Below are positions 50,447 through 60,418 of a stretch of 64,000 nt of DNA, in pieces. Numbering within the stretch: the first letter of the stretch is position 1; every line of letters begins with the position of its first letter. The notes under the pieces were generated by a model. That model saw only the letters and a program-made list of their open reading frames with translations. It made no database searches and was not told where the DNA came from. The position numbers and the translations under genes are program-made. The stretch is from NCBI GenBank assembly GCA_021018815.1, contig JAITYX010000074.1:1116001-1180000 (forward strand). The letters are read 5' to 3'. This DNA is from Talinum fruticosum (taxonomy: Eukaryota; Streptophyta; Magnoliopsida; Caryophyllales; Talinaceae).

Positions 50447-50560
50447 GTTGAGGTGGTAGCGGTTTACCCTTGGTAAGGAGTAGAGCACCATTTCAAATCC
50501 CGGAAGCTGACTTGTTGAGAGCGTTTTTACCTTAAATGTTCGCAACCCGGAAGTGAATAC
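50447..50560 (+). mobile_element. SINE-like element, family 2, copy 2
   Basis: tgaggtggtagcggtttaccc resembles a polymerase III A box and atttcaaatcccgg a B box. The order matches 20481-20592. Downstream is aacccggaagtgaatacaccc. Confidence 0.5.
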
Positions 50561-50877
50561 ACCCTTGGTGAAACAAAGAAAAAACGAAATTTTCGTGTTT
50601 TGTTGGTTTTGGGTTAGTTTAGGACTTTAGTTTTGAGTTTGGTCATTTTCGTTAGGTTAATTTTATAAAAACATCTTATGAATTTGTCATAGGGCACTGT
50701 TCGTTTTAATTGTTAAAACCTAATTGTTAACGGTTATAGGTGTACGGGCTGTTATAAGTGGTTAAAACTAATTGTTTACGGTTATAGACGGTTATGAGTT
50801 ATTACAAATGGTTACAATTAGCATTTACCGATTGTGATTTGTGGTTAGCGGTTATATGAGCGTTTACTAGTGGTTAA

Positions 50878-51311
50878 GGGTGTGTTCGTCACTAACTTTT
50901 GGGCGTGTTAGGTAAACTTAGTTGTTTTAGTAGTGGTTAGTTTGTTTTAGTAGTTGTTAGATGTTTTAATAGCGATTAACTTTTATTAACTAGTAGTTAG
51001 TGGTTATATGTTCAACTAGTGATTTAAGATAAGTGTGTTTGGTAATAATAGTCTGTTTAAGTGACAGATTTGTATAAAATGACTTAAAAGACATAGTTGA
51101 TAAAAGTTTTTAGAAAATAAAAAGGAGAATTTCGAAAATATATTGCAAACATTAGGTAGTGTTTTTGAAAACGTTATTTTGAGTAGCTTTTCAAAAACAT
51201 TACCTAAAACTTTAATCGCTATGTTAAACACTACTTTGCCAAACACTTACTAGTGTTTTACCTCTTCTAAAACACTAGCCACTACCTCAAAAGTTAGTGT
51301 CGAACACACCC
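50878..51311. mobile_element. Tourist-like MITE 1 of the nested cluster
   Basis: Inverted termini GGGTGTGTTCG(T/A)CACTAACTTTTG are nearly perfect at both ends. The left flank is taa (50875-50877); the right flank reads ttt(aa), so the 3-bp duplication is blurred. Inside lies an inverted partial copy (gggcgtgttaggtaaa) of the family seen in MITE 2. Confidence 0.65.
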
Positions 51312-51352
51312 TTTAAGGTAGTGGTAGTGTTTTAAAGGAGGTAAAACACTAA

Positions 51353-51779
51353 GGGTGTGTTCGGTAATAGTGTTTGAGGTAGTGATTAGTGTTTTGGAGA
51401 ATGTAAAACACTACTTATCTAAAAATGTAAGTGTTCGGCAAAGTAGTGTTTGACATAGTGAGTAGAGTTTTAGCTAGTGTTCTTGAAAAGTTACTCAAAG
51501 TAACGTTTTCAAAAACACTACCTAGTGTTTGCACATAATTTTCAAAATTCTCCTTTTTATTTTCTAAAATCTTTTATCAATTATGTCCTTTTAAGTCATT
51601 TTATACAAATTTGCTACTTAAAACAGACTACTATTACCGAACACACTTATCTCAAATCACTAGTTGAACATCTAACCACTAACCACTAGTCAATAACGAC
51701 TAATCGCTAATAAAACAGACTAACATCTACTAAAACAGACTAACCACTATTAAAACAACCAATTTTACCGAACACGCCC
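51353..51779. mobile_element. Tourist-like MITE 2 of the nested cluster
   Basis: Begins GGGTGTGTTCGGTAA and ends TTTACCGAACACGCCC, with taa on both sides (51350-51352 and 51780-51782). Length 427 bp. TIR and TAA duplication are the Tourist signature. Confidence 0.8.
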
Positions 51780-51782
51780 TAA

Positions 51783-52472
51783 TTATCTAAAAATGTAAGT
51801 GTTTGGCAAAGTAGTGTTTGACATAATGATTAAAATTTTAGGTGATGTTTTGGAAAATATATTCAAATTCGGCAGTATCTTTTGAGGTAGTGGTTAGTGT
51901 TTTGGAGGAGGTAATACACTACTTATCTAAAAATGTAACGTTTTCAAAAATACTACTTAGTGTTTACACAATTTTCGAAATTATCCTTTTTATTTTCTAA
52001 AAGCTTTTATCAATTATGTCCTTTTAAGTTATTTTATACAAATCAGTTACTTAAATAACTACTATTACCAAACACACTTATCTTAAATCACTAGTTGAAC
52101 ATCTAACCACTAATCACTTGGTCGGTTACAACTAATCGTTAATAAAACAACTAACAATTACTAAAACCGTTAACCACTATTAAAATAGCTAATTTTAACG
52201 AACACACCCAAAGTAACATTTCTAAAAATACCATCTAGTGTTTGCACATATATTTTCGAAATTCTCTGTTTTATTTTCTAAAAGTTTTTATCAATTATGT
52301 TCTTTTAAGTCATTTTATATAAATGTATTACTTAAACAGACTATTATTACCTAACACATTCATTTTACTAGTTAAACATTTAACCACTAACCACTAGTCA
52401 ATAAGAACTAACCGCTAATAAAACAACTAACCACTACACTACTAAAATAGCTAATTTTATCGAACACGCTTT
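51783..52472. mobile_element. Further Tourist-like MITE pieces of the nested cluster
   Basis: At least two more copies in part: one right end at about 52188-52209 (ttaacgaacacaccc) and one at about 52455-52472 (ttatcgaacacgc). The interior words (gtaagtgtttggcaaagtag, ctaaccactaaccact) repeat those of MITE 2. Left ends are missing, which suggests that one element was split by the insertion of another. Confidence 0.6.
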
Positions 52473-52479
52473 AAGAGTG

Positions 52480-52919
52480 CTTACTAGCGAGTATTGTTTT
52501 AGTTTGTACTAAGTGATTTTTAATTAATCTGATAATTATAAAAACTTATTAAAAAATAAGGGAGAAAAATCTAAAATAAAGAACGTAAGATTTTTTACAG
52601 AGAGAGTATGATACGCAATTTAATATGCGAGAAATCAAATAAGCAACAAAAATACAATTTATTCAGCTTTGGGAAATAACTCAATTTGTTTGAATACATA
52701 CAAGAATCACAATAATATAAATTTATATATTTTTTGACGGGATTGTTTTATAATAAGTTACTGCAAGTTGGTCGATCGTAATATTTAATTTTAGGTTGTC
52801 ATTTGATAAATGGTAGATTGATACGGTATTATTTTTTAAAAAATTAGATAATTTTATTCCGGATGAGGTTATTAGATCATGTAATTTTTCTAGCAAACTA
52901 AATTATTTATTTATCCATA
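52480..52919. other. AT-rich intergenic DNA
   Basis: No gene or repeat boundary recognised. Confidence 0.4.
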
Positions 52920-53175
52920 CAACAATGTGGGTTTTTTTTCACTTTACTAATGTTGCCACAAAAGATGGGGTAGCCATGGGAGGTGTTCTCCCGAGACGAC
53001 AGATTAGGGAAAGCTAATCTATGTCTTTGCTGCCCACATGGGGAAAAGGGGAAGGCTTTAGATACGGGATAAGTGGAAGGGATGAACCCCACGGGGATAT
53101 CAAAGCGAGGAAAGGTGATGGCGCAACAAGCATGGGGAGAGGTCTGTTTGCCCATAAAGTTTGCTAATAAAGGTG

Positions 53176-53860
53176 TACAAGTTGGAATGTGCAGGGTGCT
53201 AATGACCCCGCAAAATATAGGGTAGTCGACGAGCTGTTTAGAAGGAATAAAGTAGATGTACTTGGGAATCTTGGAAACAAGAATCAAACAAGACAAGGCT
53301 GAGCAGATCTTCAATAAATGTTTTCGGGGTTGCCGGGGTTCTTTCAATTACATGCACCACCCCAATGGCGGAATTTGGGTAATATGGAGGGATTCTATCC
53401 AGGTAACCATCTTACACACAAGCAGCTCAATATATTCACTGTAAGCTTTCCACCGGGACAAACACATAGATTTGGAATGCACCTTTGTGTATGGTCTCAA
53501 CAATAGAGAGGGGAGACAATCTCTACGGAAAGAATTGAGCAAATGGAACACGCAAACAGTAACCCTAGTTGCTAATGGGAGATTTCAATGTAGTTGCTAA
53601 CTCGAGGAGAGACTCAGTAAAGCCAACCCAAATCTAGGGGCCATAGAAGATTTTGCAACATTCATACATGCTTGTTCATTAACCGACATTGCAGCAACGG
53701 GGGCCTATTATACATGGTGGAATAAGCAAGAACGAGGAGACATAGTATGGAGTAAACTTGACAGAATGTTGTGCAATCCTGTTTTCCTATCTTTCCCCTT
53801 CAACATTCGGGCTCATTTTGCGGAACCAAGAGTCTCGGATCACGCCGAGAATGGAACTTA
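53176..53860 (+). pseudogene. LINE-D APE-type endonuclease
   Basis: Starts SWNVQGANDPAKYRVVDELF and continues LGILETRIKQDKAEQI, then GGIWVIWRDSIQVTILHTSS. Further on, in other frames, come TWWNKQERGD and SKLDRMLCNPVF near 53710-53790 and a damaged S-D-H. The G-D-F-N equivalent (about 53576) is preserved as gggagatttcaat (G-R-F-N). Catalytic residues are thus partly lost. Confidence 0.7.
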
Positions 53861-54313
53861 TTATCTCGTAACCGGAAAGAAGGAAGCAAGTGCAATTCAA
53901 GTTCCTAAATGTATGGGCTGACAACAAAGACTTCCATTACATAGTACAAGAGGGTTGGCGGACCAAAGTGCGGGGATGCACTATGTACAGCGTGGTTACA
54001 AAGCTGAAACTATTGAAGGCTGAATTCAAAAACTCCATTACCACTCATACGAGAGTGTGGACGAGAAAATTCTTATGGCTACCTCCACCCTTAATGCTTG
54101 TCAACAACGGCTTCAAAGAGACCCTATGAATGATCGATTCTCGGCACACGAGAAAACACTAACGAATGAGCTCCTAAAATTAAGAAGAACTCGGGAGTCC
54201 ATGCTACAAGCAAAGATCAAAGGCACACCACATCAAATTGGGGGACAGCAATAATGCATATTTCTATGCATGTTTGAAAACCAAACAAGCTAAAGGAAGG
54301 ATCTCAAACCTGG

Positions 54314-55600
54314 TTGATGATAGTGGGGAGTGGTAACATGCCCACGAAAGTTAGGGATATCATCTTGAACTTTTATGAAGATCTGCTAGGGTCATCGAAA
54401 GGCACAAAAGCATACCGGCTGAGTTCTTCACCAATGGACCATCTCGTTACAAGTGAGCATAAGGCAAATCTGGTGTCAAGCCCAACAAAGCAAGAAATAC
54501 AGGATGTTGTATGGAGTATTCCAGACACTGAAAGCACCTGGACCGAGATGGATACAACTCAACATTTTATAAAAAGCCCGGCCCATTGTGGGGACGACAT
54601 ATACAAAGCGATGACGGAATTCTTCCAAAATGGGAAAATGCTGAAAGCCATCAATTCCACCTTGATTACATTGGCACCAAAAGTGGAAAATCCGTCACAC
54701 CCCGAGATTACGGACCCATCGCTCGCTGCAATGTCATATATAAGATCATCTCCAAAATCTTGGCAAACAGATTGCAAATGGTATTACCCGAATTAGTTGG
54801 ACCCGAACAGAGTGCATTTGTGAAAGGGAGACATATCCAAGATAACATTCTACTAGCCCAAGAACTGGTTTACAAATATGAATGGAAGCATATTTCCCTC
54901 GAGCTATGATCAAGGTCGATATAAAGAAAGCTTATGATTCAAGTGGAGTGGTCCTTTATTTCACAAATGTTAAAGGGCTTTGACTTCCCGGATCCCTTTA
55001 CTCAGCTAATAATGACTTGCATAACCTCTTCCTATTTCTCTATAAATATTAATGGATCCCAAGAGGGGTGGATAAAGGGGAAGAGAGGGTTAAGGCAAGG
55101 GGACCCCTTGTCCCCATACATCTTTGTACTATGCATGGAGGTGTTTAGTAGGTTATGCGAAGTGCAATAGCAAACAAGCAATATGATTTACATCCAATGT
55201 GCAAGAAACTAGCATTAACCCACCTTGTGTTCGTCGACGATTTGCTCTTGTTTACAAGAGGGGGCAAACAGCAAGCATGCGAAAGCTTTCAAAATACTGC
55301 AGAATTTGGAGACCTTTCAGGTTTGTACGCAAACTTAACTAAATCTTGTATGTATTTCGGAGGGGTAAAAGAGGATGAACAACAACATATATTACAGAAT
55401 ACAGGGTTTGTTAGAGGAGAAATGCCATTCCGATACTTGGGAGTTCCCTTTCCAAGCACCAAGATTACTTATATGAAATGCAAACCACTCCTACGAAAAA
55501 TAACAACACAAATACAGACATTGGTCCTCCAAATTACTTTCTTATGTAGGCAGGAAACAACTAATCAGCACAAGTAATATTTAGCTTGCAAGTGTATTGG
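54314..55600 (+). pseudogene. LINE-D reverse transcriptase
   Basis: Order of blocks: the degraded S-P-G-P-D-G site (APGPRWIQLNI region, about 54535), ITDPSLAAMSYIRSS or its correct-frame equivalent DYGPIARCNVIYKIISKILA (about 54700), GPEQSAFVKGRHIQDNILLA, GLRQGDPLSPYIFVLCMEVF, then FVDDLLLFTRGGKQ and GVPFPSTKITYMKC. The FVDD box is present. Frames change at about 54580, 54925 and 55150. Confidence 0.8.
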
Positions 55601-56270
55601 GGGTCAGTTTTCGCCCTGCCTAAACAAGTAATGCATGAGATTGACAGGCTCTGCAGAAAGTTCTTGTGGACTCGGTGGAATAGAAAAGAGGACCACAGCC
55701 CCAATAGCTTGGGATAGAGTATGTCGGGGATACGAAGAAGGAGGTCTAAATTTCAAGGAAATTTTGAGCTAGAACAAAGCCCAAAGGTGCAAGATACTTT
55801 GGACTTTACACAATCGGGGAGGAGGGTCTGTGGGGGAGTGGGTGAGAGCTTATCGCCTACAACACACCAATATTTGGCAAGTCAAACAAACTGGAAAAGG
55901 CAACTGGAGTTGGAAGAATATATTGTGCACCGGGGATGAGCTACGTGAACTCCTAGGCAGCCCTTAAGCCATCATCCAATGGATGAGTACACAAAGCAAG
56001 AAGGGAGAACTTACAAGTGGGTAGTATATACAGCATAATCCGACCAAAGGAAGAGAGAGTCCATTGGCATAAAACTTTGTGGGATCCGTCAAACATGCCC
56101 AGACACGCCTTCATCATGTGGCTGGCAGCACAAGGAGGGTTGTGGACAGAGCAAAGGAAGGCCCACATATTAAAAGAGCGAGCAGGTAAATGCTACCTAT
56201 GTTCAATAGAGATTGAATCATGTGACCACTGTTCTTTAAATGCGCCATTAGCAACCAAATATGGATAAGT
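55601..56270 (+). pseudogene. LINE-D zf-RVT region
   Basis: Reads LKEE/RRSKFQGNFELEQSP, WHKTLWDPSNMPRHAFIMW and ERAGKCYLCSIEIESCDH. The Cys/His cluster CYLCSIEIESCDH is the zinc-binding region found after RT in plant LINEs. Several stops are present. Confidence 0.65.
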
Positions 56271-56639
56271 ATACTACAAGTGGCTAGGGATAAAAGCAAG
56301 GAGCTGGAATTGGAAGCATGAACTTAGCTGGTTTGCCGGACATGTGCGAGGCAAGACAACAAAAGCAAGAGCAATCAGGTGTGCTCCGTGTGCAACGGTT
56401 TACCTTATTTGGCAAGGGAGAAACAACATGAAATATAGGCAACAAACCGTGGAAATCCCGAGTATAATACGAGAGTCAAGTATATTGTAAGTATTAGAGT
56501 GAGTGCACTGTTGGGGGAGGGGAGCCCGAACATCCTCTAAACTCTCCCGGGGATGCCCGGAGTATAGATGTAATTATCTCTCTTTTGGAGCAATACAACC
56601 TACTTAACATTGTTCCAAAAAAAAAAAAATATGCGTCAT

Positions 56640-57110
56640 CAATTAGTGTAAACTAGATTACAAAGGAGATTTTCTTTTTCAAAAAAAGAGAAGAAAAGAT
56701 AGAGAGAATTATTACAAAGCCATTGATCCACGAGAACATATCAGGATTATAAAAATTACTTTAGCCGCTTTTATTTATTTTTTTTAAGAACATCTCAGGA
56801 TTATAAATTATACCATGAACTCGAGTTTATAAATTTAACGTGTCTAATTTTTTTCTTGAGTTTCTTTCCTTTTTTAGGGGATATCTCGCCTCTTAAGTTA
56901 AAATAAAACCTTTTAGAAATATTGGGGGTCATAGTATAATTAAGTATTTAAATACATTTAAGGTAGATAGCTCCTTGAACATAATCTACTCAATTTAGAT
57001 GCACATAGATTTAAAATTTTTCAAAATTGTTTAAAAATCATAAGTGAAAATTAGATCTGATTCTAATTCATTACAAAGAAATGTTTTAGGGTAATTAATC
57101 ATAGAGCTTT
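56640..57110. other. Upstream region of the CLE-like gene
   Basis: About 470 bp of AT-rich DNA after LINE-D. No repeat is seen. The CLE-like gene therefore begins only about 500 bp from a LINE insertion. Confidence 0.4.
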
Positions 57111-57118
57111 GTGAATTC

Positions 57119-57126
57119 TATATAAG
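57119..57126 (+). promoter_or_regulatory. Candidate TATA box of the CLE-like gene
   Basis: tatataag lies 41 bases before the ATG at 57167. A transcription start about 30 bases downstream would leave a very short leader. Confidence 0.6.
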
Positions 57127-57166
57127 TCCAAGCTTGGAGATTAAATATACCAAAGCCATAAAAACA

Positions 57167-57577
57167 ATGGAGCCCTCCCTTATGCATTTTGCCTTTCTCT
57201 TTCTTTTCCTCTTCTCATTTGCTTGTAAATCTGAGGGCCAACTTGGGGTTGCCCAAGCTTCTTTCGCACCAAACGAGCATGTCCCTAGTCCCTTGTATGA
57301 AACAGATAGAAAAGTTTCCGACGGGCGAAACCCCCTTCACAACAGGGATTTTTATGAAATAAAAAGAAAAGTTCCTAACGGATCCGACCCCATTCATAAC
57401 GATATTTCTTATAAAATGAATAACCAAGGTTCTAGTAGCCCATCACCCTATCACAACAAGGTTTCTTATGAAATAGACATGCAAGTTTTTAACAAGCCCG
57501 ACACCATTCACAATGACGTTTTTTATAAAATATATAGGGAAGTTCCCGGTGGACCGAACCCTCATCATGATTCATAA
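57167..57577 (+). CDS. Secreted precursor with five tandem CLE-like repeats
   Basis: A 136-residue, intronless protein. I chose ATG 57167 (context aaaacaATGG) because no upstream in-frame ATG exists and a signal peptide starts there (MEPSLMHFAFLFLFLFSFAC). After a spacer come five 19-residue repeats, each shaped [F/S]Y-[E/K]-x-x, then a 12-residue block like the CLE peptide: RKVSDGRNPLHN (48-59), RKVPNGSDPIHN (67-78), NQGSSSPSPYHN (86-97), MQVFNKPDTIHN (105-116) and REVPGGPNPHHD (124-135). The invariant His falls at 58, 77, 96, 115 and 134, an exact period of 19 residues (57 bp). CLE peptides are cut from secreted precursors and bind LRR receptor kinases to control meristems and vasculature. 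The second block differs from the CLE25-type sequence at one site (P7 to S). Most CLE precursors carry one block near the C-terminus; multi-block precursors are known from some plants and from plant-parasitic nematodes. Blocks 3 and 4 have lost key residues. Whether any block is processed is inference. Confidence 0.8.
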   Translation: MEPSLMHFAFLFLFLFSFACKSEGQLGVAQASFAPNEHVPSPLYETDRKVSDGRNPLHNRDFYEIKRKVPNGSDPIHNDISYKMNNQGSSSPSPYHNKVSYEIDMQVFNKPDTIHNDVFYKIYREVPGGPNPHHDS

Positions 57578-58810
57578 CAAGGTTTGTTATGAAACATGAA
57601 GCAACCCAGCCGGCTCTCAAACTTATAGGATGGTACAAGTAAATGCATCAATATATATGATCATGTAGGTTGTATTATGTTTCAAAGTAATAAATAAAAT
57701 AATTTTATAAATTGTGTCTTTTTCTTTTCTAGTTCCTTTGTCTCCTGTTTTTTTTTTTTTTTTATGTTCTGCCCTTTTTTTTTTTTTTTTTTGTATGGGG
57801 GTATCTTAGAATACAATGGAGGGAGAAGATAACTAAGAGCTCAAAGTGTTCCTTTTTTTTGGGGGGAATCAAGCATCTTGGTAATCCCTATTAATGACAC
57901 TAGGCCGAACAAAGCTAATGAGTAACAAGCATGCGTTTGTATTTATATTATTATATCTACGTAGCTCTACTTGAAATGACAAAATAGAATAATAATAGTA
58001 GTAATAAAATTTACCAAAAAATGATAAATATAATGTCTTGCTACAATAAACTTGCCATCAAATAAAATAATAATTTGATGTATGAAATTGAAAAAAATGA
58101 GGTACGATTGAATAGTGGAACGGTAATCATTTATAGATTATGTAATGTTATCATTTTATTCAGATTTTTCCATAAGTTTAAAGTTACATGTATAATACAT
58201 TTACACCGATAAGGTTGATCCGATTAACATGTCATTTATACTTGTTAGTATAGTCGGTAAATACTGAAACTTTACAAACAACAATTTATTGTTACAGTTG
58301 AAATTTGGTGTTTTGAAAGCATATATTATATTGGTTTAGGCTATTCATCACCAAAAAAAAAAAAAATTATATGCATGCATAAATGTATTGGGAATATGGA
58401 TATGTTATATGATGGGATAGGATACCTATCAAAGTTAGAATGCTCGGATTAAAATGTCAACGAATTATCTCAAAATGTCAAAAATATCACTAATTATTTT
58501 GATGATCAACGATTGTCATTGGACTAATTATTACAGATCGAAAATGTCACTATAATTCATTTTATCCGTTCCTACACCACTCATCTAGTGACACGTATAC
58601 GAACGAAATTTCATCATCAAATTAATTAGTGTCATTTTTAACATTTTGAGATAATTCGGTGGCATTTTAATCTGAGCACTCAGCAAAGCTACCACTCCCT
58701 TGGTGTCAATGCCAATGACCTTGAACCTCTCAAACACCATAGACATGCTCTCATTGTAGCTAGGCAAGTACTGCTCCAATCTAAGGCACTACTAGTTGGG
58801 AAAAATTAAT
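57578..58810. other. 3' region of the CLE-like gene and intergenic DNA
   Basis: Bases 57571-57597 (ttcataacaaggtttgttat) match the boundary between repeats 3 and 4, out of frame after the stop. The rest is AT-rich with two long poly-T runs near 57750 and 57780. A phrase at 58455-58530 (tgtcaacgaattatctcaaa) has an inverted partner at 58622-58680, suggesting a small palindromic element. Confidence 0.4.
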
Positions 58811-58813
58811 TTA

Positions 58814-59227
58814 GACCATGTTCGACAATAGTGTTTAGAGTAGCATTTAGTGTTTTGACCAATTCAAAACTCTAACCAATCAAATATTAGTGTTTAGTAA
58901 GGTATTGTTTCAATTAGAGTTTACAATAGCTTATAGCGTTTCTAGTAATGTTTATAAAAAGTTAAGATTATTAACTTTTTACATTTAAAAGTAGTATTTC
59001 ATAATTTTTGATAAAAACATCTTTTTATTAATTTATATTTGGCAAATTATTTATATCCTTTTATATAAATTTACAATAATTATCTAACCTAACCACTATA
59101 TTCAACCGCTCGGTTGAACATTTATCCACTAACGGCTAAAATCTAACAACTATTAGCTACATAAACAGTTATCCACTAAACAAACAGTTATCCGCTACTC
59201 AAACATCTCATTTTTCCGAATAGGGCC
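58814..59227. mobile_element. Tourist-like MITE
   Basis: GACCATGTTCGACAA at the left and TTTTTCCGAATAGGGCC at the right are imperfect inverted repeats, with tta on both sides (58811-58813 and 59228-59230). The interior (gttagtgttt, ccactaacggct) is related to the cluster at 50878-52472. Confidence 0.65.
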
Positions 59228-59378
59228 TTAAAACCCAAATACTTTGTCATTGTTTAAAAATATATACTAAAACCAAGAAAAAAATAGCAGAAAAAAGAAA
59301 AAAATACAGATTCCTGGTCAAATCTAAGTTATGCTACATACTTAGACCCTTCATATTACCACAAATATTTGAGTCAGA

Positions 59379-59430
59379 CACCGGACACTTTGAACATAGA
59401 GACGCCGGACACTTTGAACATAGATACGGA
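59379..59430. repeat. 24-bp tandem duplication
   Basis: gac(a/g)ccggacactttgaacata occurs twice in a row. Confidence 0.85.
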
Positions 59431-60418
59431 GATTCGACTCTTTATGTTAGACTATAATTGTATAAAAAATTTTAAAAAATTGCCGAGTGCAACACTTAAG
59501 TTGTAGGGATGAAAAACCTGGACAACAGACTCAGACAACACCAGGCCAGGCTTTCTGTTTCCGCATACCAAAAGTTTCTCAAGCAACAATGATGCATTAC
59601 ATCAGAGGACTAGAGAAGAACAAGAGGGAAAAGAATAAATTAACCAATCAGTTATAGTGCAGCAAGAGACCAAGAGTGAATACTGAACTGCTTTACTTTT
59701 TATGCTTTTATATTATTTTTTAAAAAATTAAATCCTTTTGCCTTTCGTTTTCAATTACTTAAACTGTCTTTTACATATACTAGTTCACATAGATCAGGTT
59801 CAGAAATATTTTAAGCACTCTTGTTTGTAGAGCGAATTTACACTTTTAAATATGAATACAGAAATCCTTGTGATCAGAGTTTCTTTTTTTTTTTTGCAAT
59901 GTTACATATTAATATACACATAGCAAATGATGATGGAAGAGGTATTTTATTTCTAACAGCAGAATAAACTTTTTAGGTAATTTGAATAAGAATGGCTACA
60001 ACAGCCAGTTAAAACACCTTACATTAGAGACAGATATTAAATATTTCATTGAGCGATTCTGAACAAATAAAACAGTTCAATTGGAGACGAACCAAATAAA
60101 ACTGAGAAAAGCTATTTGGAGATCGATTTTCTGTTTAGATTTTCAGCACGTACAAAAACATATTGGAAAGGGACTCTATAACTTCAATAATATGGTTTTA
60201 TATGTATTGAAGCACCCTTTCATCCTAAACCGAGGATTTTACATTGACCAACGCATTCCCATGCAATACCTTGTCTCAAGTTCACTGCTCCATCTATATC
60301 AAGCAGAAGAAATGATGAAATTCCAGGAGATTCGGATGATAGTGAAATCAAAACGTCCCTAATTAGCAACCTTCCAGCAGCTCGATCATGTCAAATATGT
60401 CGTTTCGATCTACATTCT

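Larger units (their letters stand above)
52920..56629 (+). mobile_element. LINE-D, L1-type non-LTR retrotransposon, decayed
   Basis: Runs in order through the end of ORF1 or leader (52920-53170), endonuclease (about 53176-53860), RT linker (53890-54250), RT (about 54314-55600), zf-RVT region (55600-56260) and a 3' tail ending in a 13-base A run at 56617-56629. Several stops and shifts break the frames. I could not identify target-site duplications, so the 5' end is approximate. Confidence 0.78.

Noticed and set aside
52907..53347. 146-codon minus-strand frame
   Set aside because: It lies antisense to the LINE-D endonuclease start and has no protein-like features of its own.
57134..57166. Extending the CLE-like protein upstream by 11 residues
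   Set aside because: The extension would begin at TTG; the first ATG is at 57167 and is followed directly by a signal peptide.
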